Below, one piece after another: positions 12,012-24,426 of a stretch of 64,000 nucleotides of DNA. The stretch's first letter is position 1, and every line of letters begins with the position of its first letter. The notes beneath the pieces were generated by a model. That model did not search any database and was not told where the DNA came from. It was given only the letters and a program-made list of their open reading frames with translations. Source of the stretch: Karstenula rhodostoma CBS 690.94 (taxonomy: Eukaryota; Ascomycota; Dothideomycetes; Pleosporales; Didymosphaeriaceae); assembly GCA_010093485.1 (NCBI GenBank), contig MU001499.1:1379397-1443396 (forward strand), read 5' to 3'. The position numbers and the translations under genes were made by a program.

Positions 12012-14898
12012 AGGGGATAGGCTTTCTATTCTTCGTTGAGGAGGTAGGAGTCGCTGCTCCGTGGTATTTGAGTTGCACCAGGTTTTGTCGGTGAAATTTT
12101 GCTTCCCGCATTTCTGAGCAGACTGTTGCCTCCTCTACGCTTCGGTGGCGGCATACCGTTCAGCGCCCACATCCGGACCCCGACGATCGTCACTGTGTCT
12201 ACAACAGTGGGTTGTGCTAGATCTGGCTGCGCACGCATACAAGGGCGGTTTATGAGCCAATATCTATCCATGTCAAGCAGGACTACAATCAGGGGCGGCC
12301 AGGCAGATTTGTTGCGTATTCTAAACTGATGTTGTGTGATTTATGCTTGTCACAGTGTGAAAGTGATCGCCCCCAGAGTGATTAAGTTTGAAGATATTAC
12401 GATGTACTGATAACTGGGGGAGAAATGGTTAGCCGAGGGGGCTGGGAGCCCGCATGTAGTCTCGCCGGTGCTGTTTCAAGTTCTGTGCGACTTGGCAGCT
12501 CTTCCAGTCGTTGTTTGGAAACACCGACACCGATGGACGAGCGAAACGACGGGCATGTTCTGATGACATGATCGCGTTAGATAGTATCCGTGCGTTGAGT
12601 GAGCCACAAGAGCGAGCGCCAGCCGGTCGTTCGTCTCCACACAAGGCAAACTGGGGGAGGAAGCGGAGTCGCTCGTTGGCGCAGATAACCGATAAGACGT
12701 TGTTCTGGAAACAGGCTTAGACACTCCAAAGAATCTTTTGGGTACGTTGGGCCAGGTTCTAAACGATTTAGCATGGAGGCCGTGACAGCTGACGATGCTT
12801 AGCCGCCATGTACCCGGGAATGGGGCGATCAAGGTGCTTACCGTATGAACTACGGGAAATAAACTGGAGGAACCTGCATGAGGACATGGGCATGCTGAAG
12901 GTTCACAGCCACATGTGATGTAACGCTATGTGCAAGAAGGCCGCATAGTACGGGCCACAACCGTTGGCCGGATCTCAGAGCATACGTACGTACGGTTGCC
13001 CAGATACTTCCGTATCCTGTCCCCGACTTCACTCTCGGACGCCGTCGTCTCAGGGGTGACTCGCAAACACATCTGCTTTCATTGTGAATCTGAGATTGTT
13101 GCATTGGAGTCGAATAGCAGGAGGTTTGCCAGTCTCCTTTTGGGACTAGTGATCAAGTCTTTGAAGCCGTTTCGTACCTTGGAACAGTCTGCATCAAGAC
13201 ACAACACATCGTGCGCCTTCCTTGAGCTCCAGACCTACAGAGACTCTCCTGTGGGCATAACAGGAGTTTGGTACAATTGTAATCGGGGCCATTAAGATTT
13301 GGACCTGTGGCTCGGACCAGAGCTGCATGCAGCACCTAATAGAGTTAGCAAGGGGGACAGGGGAACCTTGAGAATCAAGGATGCTCATCCCTCATGCGTG
13401 TCAGCAGAGCCTCATTGTCTGCCGCTGCCGGAACCGGTAATCAGTGACCTAGTGCACAAGAGAAGCGTCCCTTTCTTGCGCAGAAGCAACATGCAGGATC
13501 AGCAATGTAGACCGTCGATATCTGGAGGCTATTGTTTCAGATTGACAGATCTTTGGGGCTTAGGCGTGAATGTATGTGGCAGGGGATCTGCCTGTCGCTC
13601 GTTGGTGTCGGTAAGTTGGGGCTCAGCCTTGCTGCAAGTGGGACAAGTTGAGCGCGATCTGGTGGGGCTGTGAAACTTTCCCAGTCCCTGACTAGTGTTT
13701 CGAGATGCGATGCTGCGGAGTGCTGTGGTCGAGAGTGAGACTTCTGGGTGGTGGGGGTATGGATTACCGTGTGCATAGGTCAGTGTACGGGCGGGCGGGC
13801 GAATCGCGCTCGATGACCACGTCGCTGTTCTGATCCCTGTTCATGTCGGACGTAGCGCGAACCCTTTGTTAAGAGTTTGGCGAGAGAACTGCCTCGTGCG
13901 ATTCTTCCGCAATAAGTTTATCGCGTCCAGGGACAGGAGCCTTCAGCTTGACGACCAGGGTCAAGCCTCCAAGGCCACGTGGGAAGGAGGCTGTGTGAGC
14001 GGGATCTGAATGGCACGCCAGCTGCACGGCCTAGCTGAGTACATGGAATAGTGGTAGAAGGTAAGCTTATCAAAGACGATAAGAACAGATACAGCGATAA
14101 ACGGACTCATGTCGGTCAAGCAACACCCCACGCTGTGTGATTAAGCGCTTAGGTCTGTTGCCTTCTTTTTCAAGGTTACACAGCATATGTACCGCTGCAG
14201 TCATCCCAATTGATGGCGAGAAGGTAACGATCGCGTGCGCGATGAGATCCGAGCTCGCTAAACGACCGTTTTTTGAGCCTCGTAAATCTGGGGAGAACAC
14301 CATGGTATCCTTTCCGTCAGCTCGCCGCCACAGGCCGTAGGAGTTCTCTCGATAGGCTGATGTAGCCGCCCGGTCTTCTCGACAAGGCAAAACCCCTGAA
14401 TTGTTGGAGTTCATGACGAATGCTTCCAGGGCAGGGCACCCTGTCCCTTGTACGTTTTTTTCAGCTGGTGGGTCGCAGAGATGCCGCCAAACGGTTGACA
14501 TCCAAACTTAGGAAGCGCATTGTGCTTTTGGAGCTTCGTTCACCGGTGCCGTCGCAGCCAGAAAACACCACCCGGCAGAGGTCCTTCGGTCTGTGCGGAA
14601 ATGGGCTGGGTTCCGGATAATCCCCATTCTGGGCAATTCGGGGTATCATGTTCCTGTCCGAGTGCATGTAGCGAATGACGATAGCTGGGGTTTGGCTTTT
14701 GAGATGCAGTCATCGACGTGAGGCGTTCTTCAGGAGACGATGCTATGGGGCGGCCGTCTGCATCGAAGTTGAAGCCAGGAGGTCACCCGTTGGTATAAGA
14801 GAAATCAACTTGAACCTTCGAACGGCACCGAAACCAACACGCCTTACCGTCAAACATTCCGAACAACCGGACAGCATCGTTTACAGCGACCTTTCGCA
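12012..14898. other. Gene-poor intergenic region
   Basis: 2.9 kb without a convincing gene on either strand. ORFs are all under about 145 residues, lack recognisable motifs and overlap each other in several frames. I see no inverted or tandem repeat of note. Confidence 0.5.
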
Positions 14899-15126
14899 AT
14901 GCCACAAACCACCCAGAAACAGGCCCAGTCGACGCCGACGCAAGTGACCCAGACTTCTAGTGGACAAGGGAGCAGCAACTACACAGTAGGTGCCGATGGC
15001 TTCTCATTGAAAGATTCTATTGACATAAGTCAGGGCTCTCAAAGCTTCGCGATGCAGAACTTTTTGGCAGAAAAGCCAAGCCAAGGACATTGGACCCAAT
15101 ACAGCAGCCAGAACAGCGGAAATTGA
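14899..15126 (+). CDS. Possible small Ser/Gln/Thr-rich protein, unknown
   Basis: A single-exon ORF of 75 residues starting MPQTTQKQAQSTPTQ. It is hydrophilic, rich in Ser, Gln and Thr, with no signal peptide, no membrane segment and only one likely start. Codon use is balanced, like neighbouring genes, which is why I list it. No domain is recognised. It stands alone in a gene-poor stretch and may be a chance ORF or a fragment. Confidence 0.25.
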   Translation: MPQTTQKQAQSTPTQVTQTSSGQGSSNYTVGADGFSLKDSIDISQGSQSFAMQNFLAEKPSQGHWTQYSSQNSGN

Positions 15127-16391
15127 AACGGATATACGTGCCTGCCATCGAATGGGTCGAATTGTACTCGGAGTTGAGGATCAATATCGGCAGACAAAGG
15201 CTCGTTTGGTACAGATTGACGGGGGTTCCATGACCGGACGATAGGCACATCTTTGTCGAACCGGAGTTATTTCAAGCGAATGTTGTACAGATCTTTCGGT
15301 TGGTTAAGTGTAATCGGAGTTATAGGTCAATAGAGTATGAACTGTGTCCTCTTCTTACAAGCTGCGCTTTGTGATTGTGCACCGGAACTCTTTACATGGA
15401 TAGTCTGAACGACAAACCAGGTGACCCACAGCCAAGGGTCGTGTAGATAGAGGTGTGATGATTGGCAACTGACATGAAAAGGTATGTCAGGCCTCGTAGC
15501 TATTCTGCGAGGCGAACACGCTGGATCATGCAGACTATCAGTTCTGTTCTGACATACAGCGAACGTTTCAAGATACACATCGACTAGCGGTTTCTCGTGT
15601 TCGGGTACGCTCTTTCCCTGTTCCAGGTTTTTGTCTGCTCCGAGCATCCAATAGATGAAGTCTCGAGGCCAAAACGGCAAGGGGCCAGTCGAGTTTGGAT
15701 TCCTCGTAATGTACCGTGTAGCTTTTTGCGAGGAAGATCTCTTGCTGTACCTAGGCTCGACCCCAGTATGAGCGTTCGCCCAACGCAAGTATCTCGTCGC
15801 TTTGAGTAGGTTCCAGGAACCTAGCTACCCGTATCATTGGAGCCCGCTGTTCTGGAGCCATGCTGTTGTTCTTGATGAGCGGGGTTTGAGCTGGTGTTAG
15901 CGATGCAGGACCACGAAGAGTGCAACGTGGCGTTTTAGACCCCACCTTGGCATGGCAGCCCATATTACCCAAACCCTCTTACAAGTTTTCCGAGGACAAG
16001 GGCGAAGTCAATCGCCTACTGCCATCGATTGATGTGGCTGCGAACTTTCAGATCTGATGTGGAAACCCATGACGGGAAGATATAGCAGGAAAGGGCCAGA
16101 CGACGGCCAGGAAGGGGTTATGCGGATGCTGACTTGGCTAGTCTCAATTGGGACGAACCGAGGCGATGACGCAGCTCCGAATCGGGGGGAGTGATGGGCG
16201 CGGGGCATCAATTTGCAACCTGCAGCGGTTCGTATCGCGTGCGATATCTTCCGATTTGGCCTCGCGCCACTTTCGTAACCATTGCATCTGCTCATTGCCT
16301 GTGCACCTGCCCTTTGACTCTGCGCCCATACAAACATCCCTAAACTTAGTGCTTCGTTCCTCCAGTATATGCTCCAGCAGCTACGTATAAC
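15127..16391. other. Intergenic region upstream of 5-oxoprolinase
   Basis: 1.26 kb, presumably containing the oxoprolinase promoter. No gene, repeat or clear TATA element recognised. Confidence 0.5.
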
Positions 16392-19300
16392 ATGGGCTCA
16401 ACAGGCATCGGCGAGCGGGGCATCCGCATCGCCATTGACGTACGACTATCAACCTTAAAGCAATTGGATGCAGACTGACAATCACAGCGCGGAGGTACAT
16501 TCACCGACTGCGTAGGCAATCCAGGCACGGGCAAAATGGAAGATGACATTGTCATCAAGCTACTTTCCGTCGATCCCTCGAATTACGACGACGCGCCCCT
16601 CGAAGGCATCCGCCGCCTACTGTCCAAGTTCACCGGGAAGGAAATCCCTCGTGGCGAGCCCCTCGACACCTCCAAGATCGAGAGCATACGCATGGGCACC
16701 ACCGTTGCGACAAACGCTCTGCTGGAACGCAAGGGCGAGAATATAGCCATGGTTGTGACAAAGGGATTTAGAGACTGCTTAGAGATTGGTAACCAGTCGC
16801 GACCAAATATATTCGCCTTGGACATAAGAAAGCCCGAGGTCCTATACAAGAAGGTGGTGGAGATAGACGAGCGAGTCACTCTTGAAGACTATGCCGAGGA
16901 CCCAGAGCGGACACAGACCGAAGCCAAGTCAATAGAAGAGGCAGGCGAAGACGCAGAGCTCGTCAAGGGCATGTCCGGTGAGACGGTACGCATACTACAA
17001 AGGCCCGCCGAGGACACGATACGAAAGCAACTGCAGGAGGTATACGATAGCGGCCTGCGGAGCATTGCTGTGTGCTTAATGCATGGCTATACGTACAATA
17101 AGCATGAGGCATTGGTCGGCAAGATCGCAAAAGACATTGGGTTCGAGCACGTCAGCTTGAGTCATGAGCTTATGCCTATGATCAAGCTGGTACCAAGAGC
17201 AACTTCTGCATGTGCCGACGCGTACCTGACACCGGCGATACGAAAGTATATTGACGGCTTCTCGAAAGGCTTCGAGGGAGGACTTGGCACAAAGAGTGTA
17301 AAACAGGAGAAGGGGTCCAAGGGCGCGAGGTGCGAGTTCATGCAGTCGGATGGTGGTCTCGTCGACGTTGACATATTCTCTGGCCTGAAGGCTATCCTCT
17401 CAGGCCCGGCGGGTGGTGTGGTAGGCTACGCGCTCACATCGTACGACCCAGAAACTCAGATCCCGGTTATCGGCTTCGATATGGGCGGTACCTCTACAGA
17501 CGTTAGTAGATATGGCGCGGGAAGATACGATCACGTCTTTGAAACCACCACCGCCGGCGTGACAATCCAATCTCCTCAACTCGACATCAACACCGTTGCC
17601 GCGGGTGGAGGTTCGCGCTTGTTCTGGAAGAACGGTCTGTTCGTCGTTGGCCCGGAGTCAGCGAGTGCACACCCCGGACCAGCATGTTACCGCAAAGGCG
17701 GTCCATTGACCATCACCGATGCGAATTTGTTCCTTGGCCGCCTACTCCCCGACTTCTTTCCCAAGATATTCGGCAAGAATGAGGACGAAGGCTTGGATGC
17801 GGAGGCAAGCGAGAAGTTGTTCAAAGAACTGGCGGAGCAAATCAATAAAGAGGTCGCAGGAGGCAACAAGGAGAAAGAGATGTCGCTGGACGACATAGCT
17901 AATGGATTCATAAAGATCGCGAACGAGACTATGACACGGCCCATTCGAAGTTTGACGGAAGCGCGAGGTCACGACACGTCAAAACACAGACTTGCAACTT
18001 TTGGTGGCGCTGGTGGACAGCATGCAGTAGCTATTGCAGAGGCACTGGGTATTTCCCAGATCCTGGTCCATCGCTATTCCTCCGTCTTGTCGGCATATGG
18101 CATGGCGCTTGCCGATGTCGTCGATGAGCGACAAGAACCAGAGTCGAAGGTGTGGTCGGATGATAAATCCACACGTGACTATCTGCAAAGCAAGATGAAG
18201 GACCTCAAGTCGAAGTCTATTTCGAGGTTGAAAGACCAAGGGTTTGATGAAGACCAGATCAAGTTCGAAGAATATCTCAACCTGCGATATCGCGGCACGG
18301 AGTCTGCTCTTATGATCGTCAAGCCTGCGAAGGAAGAGGCGGAGAAAGAGTTTGGAGGCGACGATTGGGCATTCGACAAGGCTTTTGTCAAACAGCACGA
18401 ACAAGAATTTGGCTTCACGCTTCCAGATCGCGACATCATTGTAGACGATGTACGAGCAAGAGGCATCGGTAAGACGTTCGAGGGGCTGGAGAAGACGGTC
18501 GATCAGCAGCTCAAAGACATCAAGCCCAAAGATCTTCAGAAGGAGGACAAAGTGTACGCCACACGCAAGGTGTTCTTCGAAGGCGGTCGGAGGGACACGG
18601 CGATTTACAAGCTCGAGGATCTGAACACGGGCGACCGTATCAAGGGACCCGCTATCATTGCAGACGGCACCCAGACGATAGTGGTAACTCCTGACGCATC
18701 GGCGCTGCTCATCAACACTCATGTTGTTATCAATATTGGAGAGAGTGATGTTCAGGATAAGCAGATCGATACAAAGGAGGTCGACCCAATCCTTCTTAGT
18801 ATCTTTGCTCATCGCTTCATGGCCATTGCTGAACAGATGGGGCGCGCCCTCCAGAAGACGAGCGTGTCTACCAACGTTAAAGAGCGCCTCGACTACTCGT
18901 GCGCACTTTTTGACGCTGATGGCGGGCTGGTCGCAAACGGTGAGTTGCCCTCCTAACTAGCGTCATATCGTGATTTGAACTAACACTACCCAGCACCTCA
19001 TCTTCCCGTACACTTGGGTAGCATGTCGACTTGTGTTCGTAAACAGTCAGCCATATGGAAAGGCAAGCTTAAGAAAGGCGATGTTCTCGTTTCGAATCAC
19101 CCCATGTTTGGCGGTACCCACTTGCCCGATATTACCGTCATAACGCCTGCCTTTAGCGGTGATGAGATAATATTCTTCGTTGCTTCGCGTGCCCATCACG
19201 CTGATATAGGAGGCATTCTACCTGGCAGCATGCCTCCTGCTAGTCGAGAGCTTTTCCAAGAGGGTGCTCAAATCAAGTCCGAGAAGCTTGTATCAGAGGG

Positions 19301-20651
19301 ACACTTCAATGAAAAGAGGATTACCGAACTACTATACGACGAACCGTCTCAATACCTTGGATGCTCGGGTACGCGCTGCCTCAGCGATAACATCAACGAC
19401 CTCAAAGCACAGATCGCCTCCAACCAGAAAGGCATCAACCTCATTAGCACCCTGATGTCCGACTACGGTGAGAAAGTCGTCAAGTTCTACATGACAAACA
19501 TCCAAGCCAACGCCGAGTCCAGCGTGCGCAGCCTCCTCAAAGACGTGTACAAGCGCTTCGAAGGGCAGGACCTCTCGGCTGAAGAGTTCATGGATGATGG
19601 GTCGCCCATCCGCCTCAAGATTACGATCGATCCCGACAAGGGCGAAGCAGTCTTCGACTTCACAGGCACAGGCCCAGAGGTATATGGAAATATCAACGCG
19701 CCCGAAGCAGTCACCTACTCTGCAATAATATACTGCCTCCGCTGCCTCATCAGCGAAGACATCCCGCTCAACCAAGGCTGCCTCAAGCCCATCCACGTCC
19801 TCATCCCTAAGAGGTCCTTCCTCTCTCCCTCAGACAACGCCGCCGTAGTCGGCGGCAACGTCCTCACCTCCCAACGCGTCACCGATGTTGTCCTCAAAGC
19901 CTTCCGCGCCTGCGCCGCCTCCCAGGGCGACACCAACAACCTCACTTTCGGCTTCGGCGGGCAGTCGGCGGGCGAAAAAGCCAAGAAGGGCTTCGGATAC
20001 TACGAGACGATCGCGGGCGGCTCGGGCGCAGGGCCGACCTGGGAGGGCACCAGCGGCGTGCACACGCACATGACCAACACGCGCATCACGGACAGCGAGG
20101 TCTTCGAGCGGCGGTACCCCGTGCTGCTGCGCGAGTTCGGGCTGCGGACGGGCTCCCGCGGCGTCGGCATGCACAACGGCGGCGAGGGCGTCGTCCGCGA
20201 CATCGAGTTCCGCATCCCCGTGCAGGTCAGCATCCTCTCTGAGCGCCGCGTGTACCATCCCTACGGCATGGCGGGCGGTGGCGAGGCCGCGTGCGGGTTG
20301 AATATCTGGGCGCGCAAGGTCAATAGGAGGAATCTGGATGAAAACTCCGATATGCAGCAGAAGGATGGTGAGAATGGGGCGAAGACGAGCGGGGCGGTGG
20401 AGGCGCTGGTGGAGAGGCAGAAGGAGATTTCAGCTGGGGATGAGGATGTGGAGTTTAGGTACATCAATCTTGGGGCCAAGAACACGGCGAGTATGAAGCC
20501 TGGAGAGCGGATTATTATATACACGCCTGGAGGGGGTGCATGGGGGGAGGAAGGGGGCGAGAGTCAGGCGGTGAAGAAGGATGACCCCAGGGCGGCGTGG
20601 AGGGGTGGGAGTGTGACGGCGCGACAGCAGACGGCGGAGGCGAGCGCATGA
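16392..20651 (+). CDS. OXP1: 5-oxoprolinase (ATP-hydrolysing), HyuA-HyuB fusion
   Basis: Three exons (16392-16439, 16488-18939, 18994-20651) give 1385 residues; both introns (48 and 54 bp) are GT-AG and in phase. The cytosolic enzyme hydrolyses 5-oxo-L-proline to glutamate using ATP, a step of the gamma-glutamyl (glutathione) cycle. The 16-residue first exon ends AID and joins RGGTFTDCV, restoring the conserved N-terminal phosphate-binding motif, which fixes the start exon. The HyuA half shows IRMGTTVATNALLER, GFDMGGTSTDVSRYG and RPIRSLTEARGHD. The HyuB half begins around residue 785 and shows LVANAPHLPVHLGSM, NHPMFGGTHLPDI and VASRAHHADIGG, then a Gly-rich end, YTPGGGAWGEE. Yeast and animal enzymes are about 1290 residues, so this one is slightly longer. 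Both halves look intact. Confidence 0.96.
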
Positions 20652-20856
20652 ACGGAGCATAGCATAGCAGCGGTATATCCAGTAGGTGTCTTTTCGTCGT
20701 CTCTGTATGTACGCGTCGTAAGTCGTGATCTAAAAAGAAGTGGTATAATACATGTCAAGTCAAGCCATCCGTCGAAGCCCAAACGCCGTCGCTAGTGCGC
20801 GAAGTCGTGAACGCAAAACGCTATGCAACGCCTCAAACCCTCCGCCCCCTCTTCTG

Positions 20857-21967
20857 TCACCGCGGGGCCGCCAACGCCATCGGCACCGTCTCCTTCAAAT
20901 CAACCTCCCTCTCCAGCTCCTCCACGTCGTGGAAGCGCCCCACGTGGTTCACCAGCGCCTCCACCGTGCGGCACACGGCGTCGCGGTCCCGGTTCCTGTT
21001 GCACAGCACGCACGCATACTCGCCGTCGGGCGTGTGGCACTTTATCACGAAGCGCTGGCCGAGGTGGAACTCGCGCGCCTCGGTGACCTCCTTCCCACCG
21101 TACACGATCGGCGTGCGTTTGCCGATCTGCCAGAAGTCGTCGGACATGGCATCGATGCGCTGGTCGCAGTCGGGACAGCGGCAGTCGCCGCCGGGTGCGA
21201 ATTCGCCCGCGAGTGGCTTCGAGGGTCTGAACTGTATGCCGAGGGCGTAGCGGCAGAAGAGGGGCTCGTCTTCGATGACGGTGGACGCGCGCTTGGGTGC
21301 GGGGAGAGCGCGCATGGGAGAGTCGCGGCGGGAGGGGGTGTCGTCGATGCCGGCGAGGCGCTGCTGCTGCTGGCGGAGGGCGTCGATGGAGCCTTCGCGG
21401 GCGGCGTCGGAGGCGGCGGCGAGCTTGGCCATGTCTGCACGGGAGAGCTGGCGGTCGTTGTAGAGGGCGTCTTGGAGGACGTTGATGACGGTCTGCTGGA
21501 GCTGGATGATTTGCTTCTGGAGGAGGTTCTCCGTTATCGCTGGGGGCTGTCAGCATAATCCTACGCTATGCATAAGTTGCAGAGCGTACTGTCTCCCTGG
21601 GCGAATCTGCTGCCTAGTCTCCCGTAGCCCTCGTCGTACTGCCGCTGTATGAGCTGCGACGAGTGCTGGAAGTTGCGCCCGTAGTCGTCGCGCTCCCTTT
21701 CCTTCTCCTTAGTGCGGTCCTCTGCCTGGTCTACGCGCTTGCGTAGAGCCTCGAGCTCCTGGTTCTGTTTGCTATCGGTCTTCTTCTGATTCTTGCGAGC
21801 CTGCACCGCATCGTAGAGATTCATAGTCGTCGTGAAGGTGCCGACGATGGTAGAACATAGCGTCGCTACGATGAAGGTTTTCTGAGGCTGTGTTAGTTCT
21901 ATAGATTCAGCTTGGGCAATGCTCCTACTTTGAGGTTCTTCTCCTCTATCCACGTGGCGTAATTCAT
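20857..21967 (-). CDS. Conserved fungal membrane-anchored protein with coiled coil and Cys/His C-terminus
   Basis: Three exons (21967-21929, 21881-21590, 21539-20857) give 337 residues; introns are 47 and 50 bp, GT-AG, in phase. The start MNYATWIEEKNLK joins KTFIVATLCSTIVGTFTTT, one hydrophobic segment near the N-terminus. A charged, probably coiled-coil stretch follows (NQELEALRKRVDQAEDRTKEK), then YDEGYGRLGSRFAQGD and a second helical block (LLQKQIIQLQQTVINVL). The C-terminal half carries CRCPDCDQRID and CVLCNRNRDRDAVC followed by VNHVGRFHD, which suggests one or two metal-binding knuckles. From memory, proteins of this architecture are widespread in Pezizomycotina as uncharacterised proteins; no function is assigned. 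The 3' ends of this gene and oxoprolinase converge about 205 bp apart. Confidence 0.82.
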
Positions 21968-24426
21968 GATGGGCAGTCGTGGTGCGGCACAGCGACTGAA
22001 GACACGAGAGAACACGCTGTATCAATGAAAGACGCAGGTCCCCGATGCGCCAGGCGTCGACAAATAGATATGGGGGGAGAACTAAAAGGAGGATCGCCAG
22101 CCCCCGGAACTGCTTCGCTTTGCGGTAAACCGCGCACGCGTGATGATGTACCAAGTGGAGCAAAGAGCGGTGGACGTGCCGTTACTCAAAAAGCAAGTCT
22201 AACAGAGAGCCCCAGGAACTCAGGCATCATCGTGCCAGGGGAAACCCGGTCTCCGGATATACTAGGACGTGCGGTTGCAACACATAAGGAAGCAAGCAAG
22301 TGGCATAGCAATAATTTACCCGGCCCCCAGGCGTTTCGTGATGTGTTGAAGTGTCAGATCTCGGGCATCAGTAAATTGACGTCATCGGCTGGGGTCACTG
22401 TGGGGACCTGCGCCTAAGCTCAGTTTGGAAACGCCAGTGTTGAAGTGCCGGCAATGCTTGACTGCGATGCAGAGAACTGGATCTGGAGTTGCACGCTGAG
22501 GATAAGGCGGTTTGACTATGGATTCAGGGACGGAAGGGAAGCCACATGCACGTATTTGGACGGCCCGTCACAGATTGACACAGGGACTCTCACAAGGCCT
22601 TGTCAATCTTTATACGCGGAGAATTCTTCAGCCTCAACTTCGCTATCAGGACTGGAAAAGGTACCCAATTAGGTATTTCCCATCTCTACGGGGCATTAGC
22701 GAGCGCCAGTGGACCGCGGTCGAATGACGTATTGGGGGGCCTGGGCGGTGATCCTGTCGATCGCTGTAGCGACTGCGATATCGCCCCACCACGCAGTGAG
22801 ACTGCAAGGTGCAGCTTTGAGAAATAGACTCTGGTCTGGAAGACTGGCCTTATTGGACATCCTGGTATTAATGCAGTTTGCACGCGGATGGTAGGCTGCG
22901 CACGATTAACCAAGTTTAGATGCACTCAAAGCGACTATCAGTGCTACACCTTTGGATTCGTGCTTCTAATCTGGTTTCGTACACCAGGTTACTACACACA
23001 TTTTGAGCTTGTGTTGAATCAGTATGCGCAAGACTATGGGAGGTTCCATGTTTCGTTGTAGCCGCTCCCATGGTTCTCGGTCCCCCGTACGACGCAGACT
23101 CCACACTAACCATACAAAAGATGTGGCATCGACGCACTTTACTACTTTATTCGGATAGGAGCTTCTCGGCCCGTATTACCAACAGCTACTGCTATAGTTC
23201 CACCAAGTTTCAGGATGCAGATACGACTCTCTTGGTGTAAAGTCTCGCTCAGCAGGCAATCAGGGATCGCAACAGCAAATATTGCTGGTATAAATCCTTG
23301 TGGTTCCACCGGCTCGTCAAAAATTCATCATTCTGTCTTGAATATGACAATCGCCGCTGGAAAACTCGGCGTAACATATTGCCCAGCAGTGTGCACAGCC
23401 GTTTTTGTTGATTACGCCGCTACACATGCAACGTGTCAAGATCGCATATCCAGTACACCCCTGAGCCTTCACACAAATCCAGCCGAAGAGAGGCACATGA
23501 AAGGAACTCCAAGACCTTTCTAGTCTCCATGAACTGGCGCATTGGTCCATTTCAGTTGTGTTCAACCCCGCAAAAGGATAGTCGGGATCGTAATGTGAGG
23601 AACTTTGAGAAGAGCAAGAGCTTAGCGGTATTTGTACCTGTACTTGAGCCTGAAGATTCTCAGCGTTAGATCCTAAGCTTGGTCTCACTTTGAGGATAGT
23701 GATCATTGTCTTCGTTTTTAAAGAAATCTCAGTGCTTGGTATGTGACGTGTTGCTTCGTCCTTCAATGACTCCACTCTGAACTATGTAAAGCACTTTGGC
23801 AGAGGTTTAATTGTAGAAGAGATCACACTGCTCCTCTCAGTGGTAGTGGACAATGCCTCACCAGGCAAGGGTGTTTTAGTGGGGGACAAGTTACAAAAAA
23901 TCTCTAAGTATGAGATTTTCCCACCCATCAAGAACAAGTCACAGGAGAACGAAGAGATGTGGAATGACTAGTTTCATTCATGTAGTCCACCTCCAGAGGG
24001 AGGATAATTGGACCAATTTGCGCCATTTCGCGCCAAACAACTCCTACCTGCGCTGAATGCGCAAGAGTGGGTATCATCTCTACGAAAATCAAGGCAAGAG
24101 ACCAGGAAAAACCGGCATGAAAGCCACAGAACACCTTTTGTGGAGGAACCAACCATGGGAACCACCATATATCAGTCATACCTTCACCATGCTGAGTCCG
24201 CCTTCAGGCTATTGGGTCCAAATGGAGTCCGATAGAAGCTTTGGCCTGCTTGTTTTGCAGGTCTCCCACATGGTGCCGAAACCTGTTTGTTTCGAGTGCC
24301 AGCTCCATTTGCAGGTCGCCAATGGTATTTTCAAGACAAGCATGATTGATTTCTCGAGGACACCCAACGTAGAAATAGTGCTGGAAATAGCAGAGACATA
24401 GAACCATGATACTCTTTTAGCACTTC
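21968..24426. other. Gene-poor region before the repeat array
   Basis: 2.5 kb with no convincing gene. A Cys-rich 152-residue ORF on the minus strand (23317-23775) has no signal peptide or recognisable domain, so I do not call it. From about 23.97 kb onward, scattered weak matches to the boxes of the following array suggest decayed outer units. Confidence 0.5.

Noticed and set aside
17979..18812. 277-residue ORF antisense to 5-oxoprolinase
   Set aside because: Lies wholly within a well-supported coding exon on the other strand; no domain seen.
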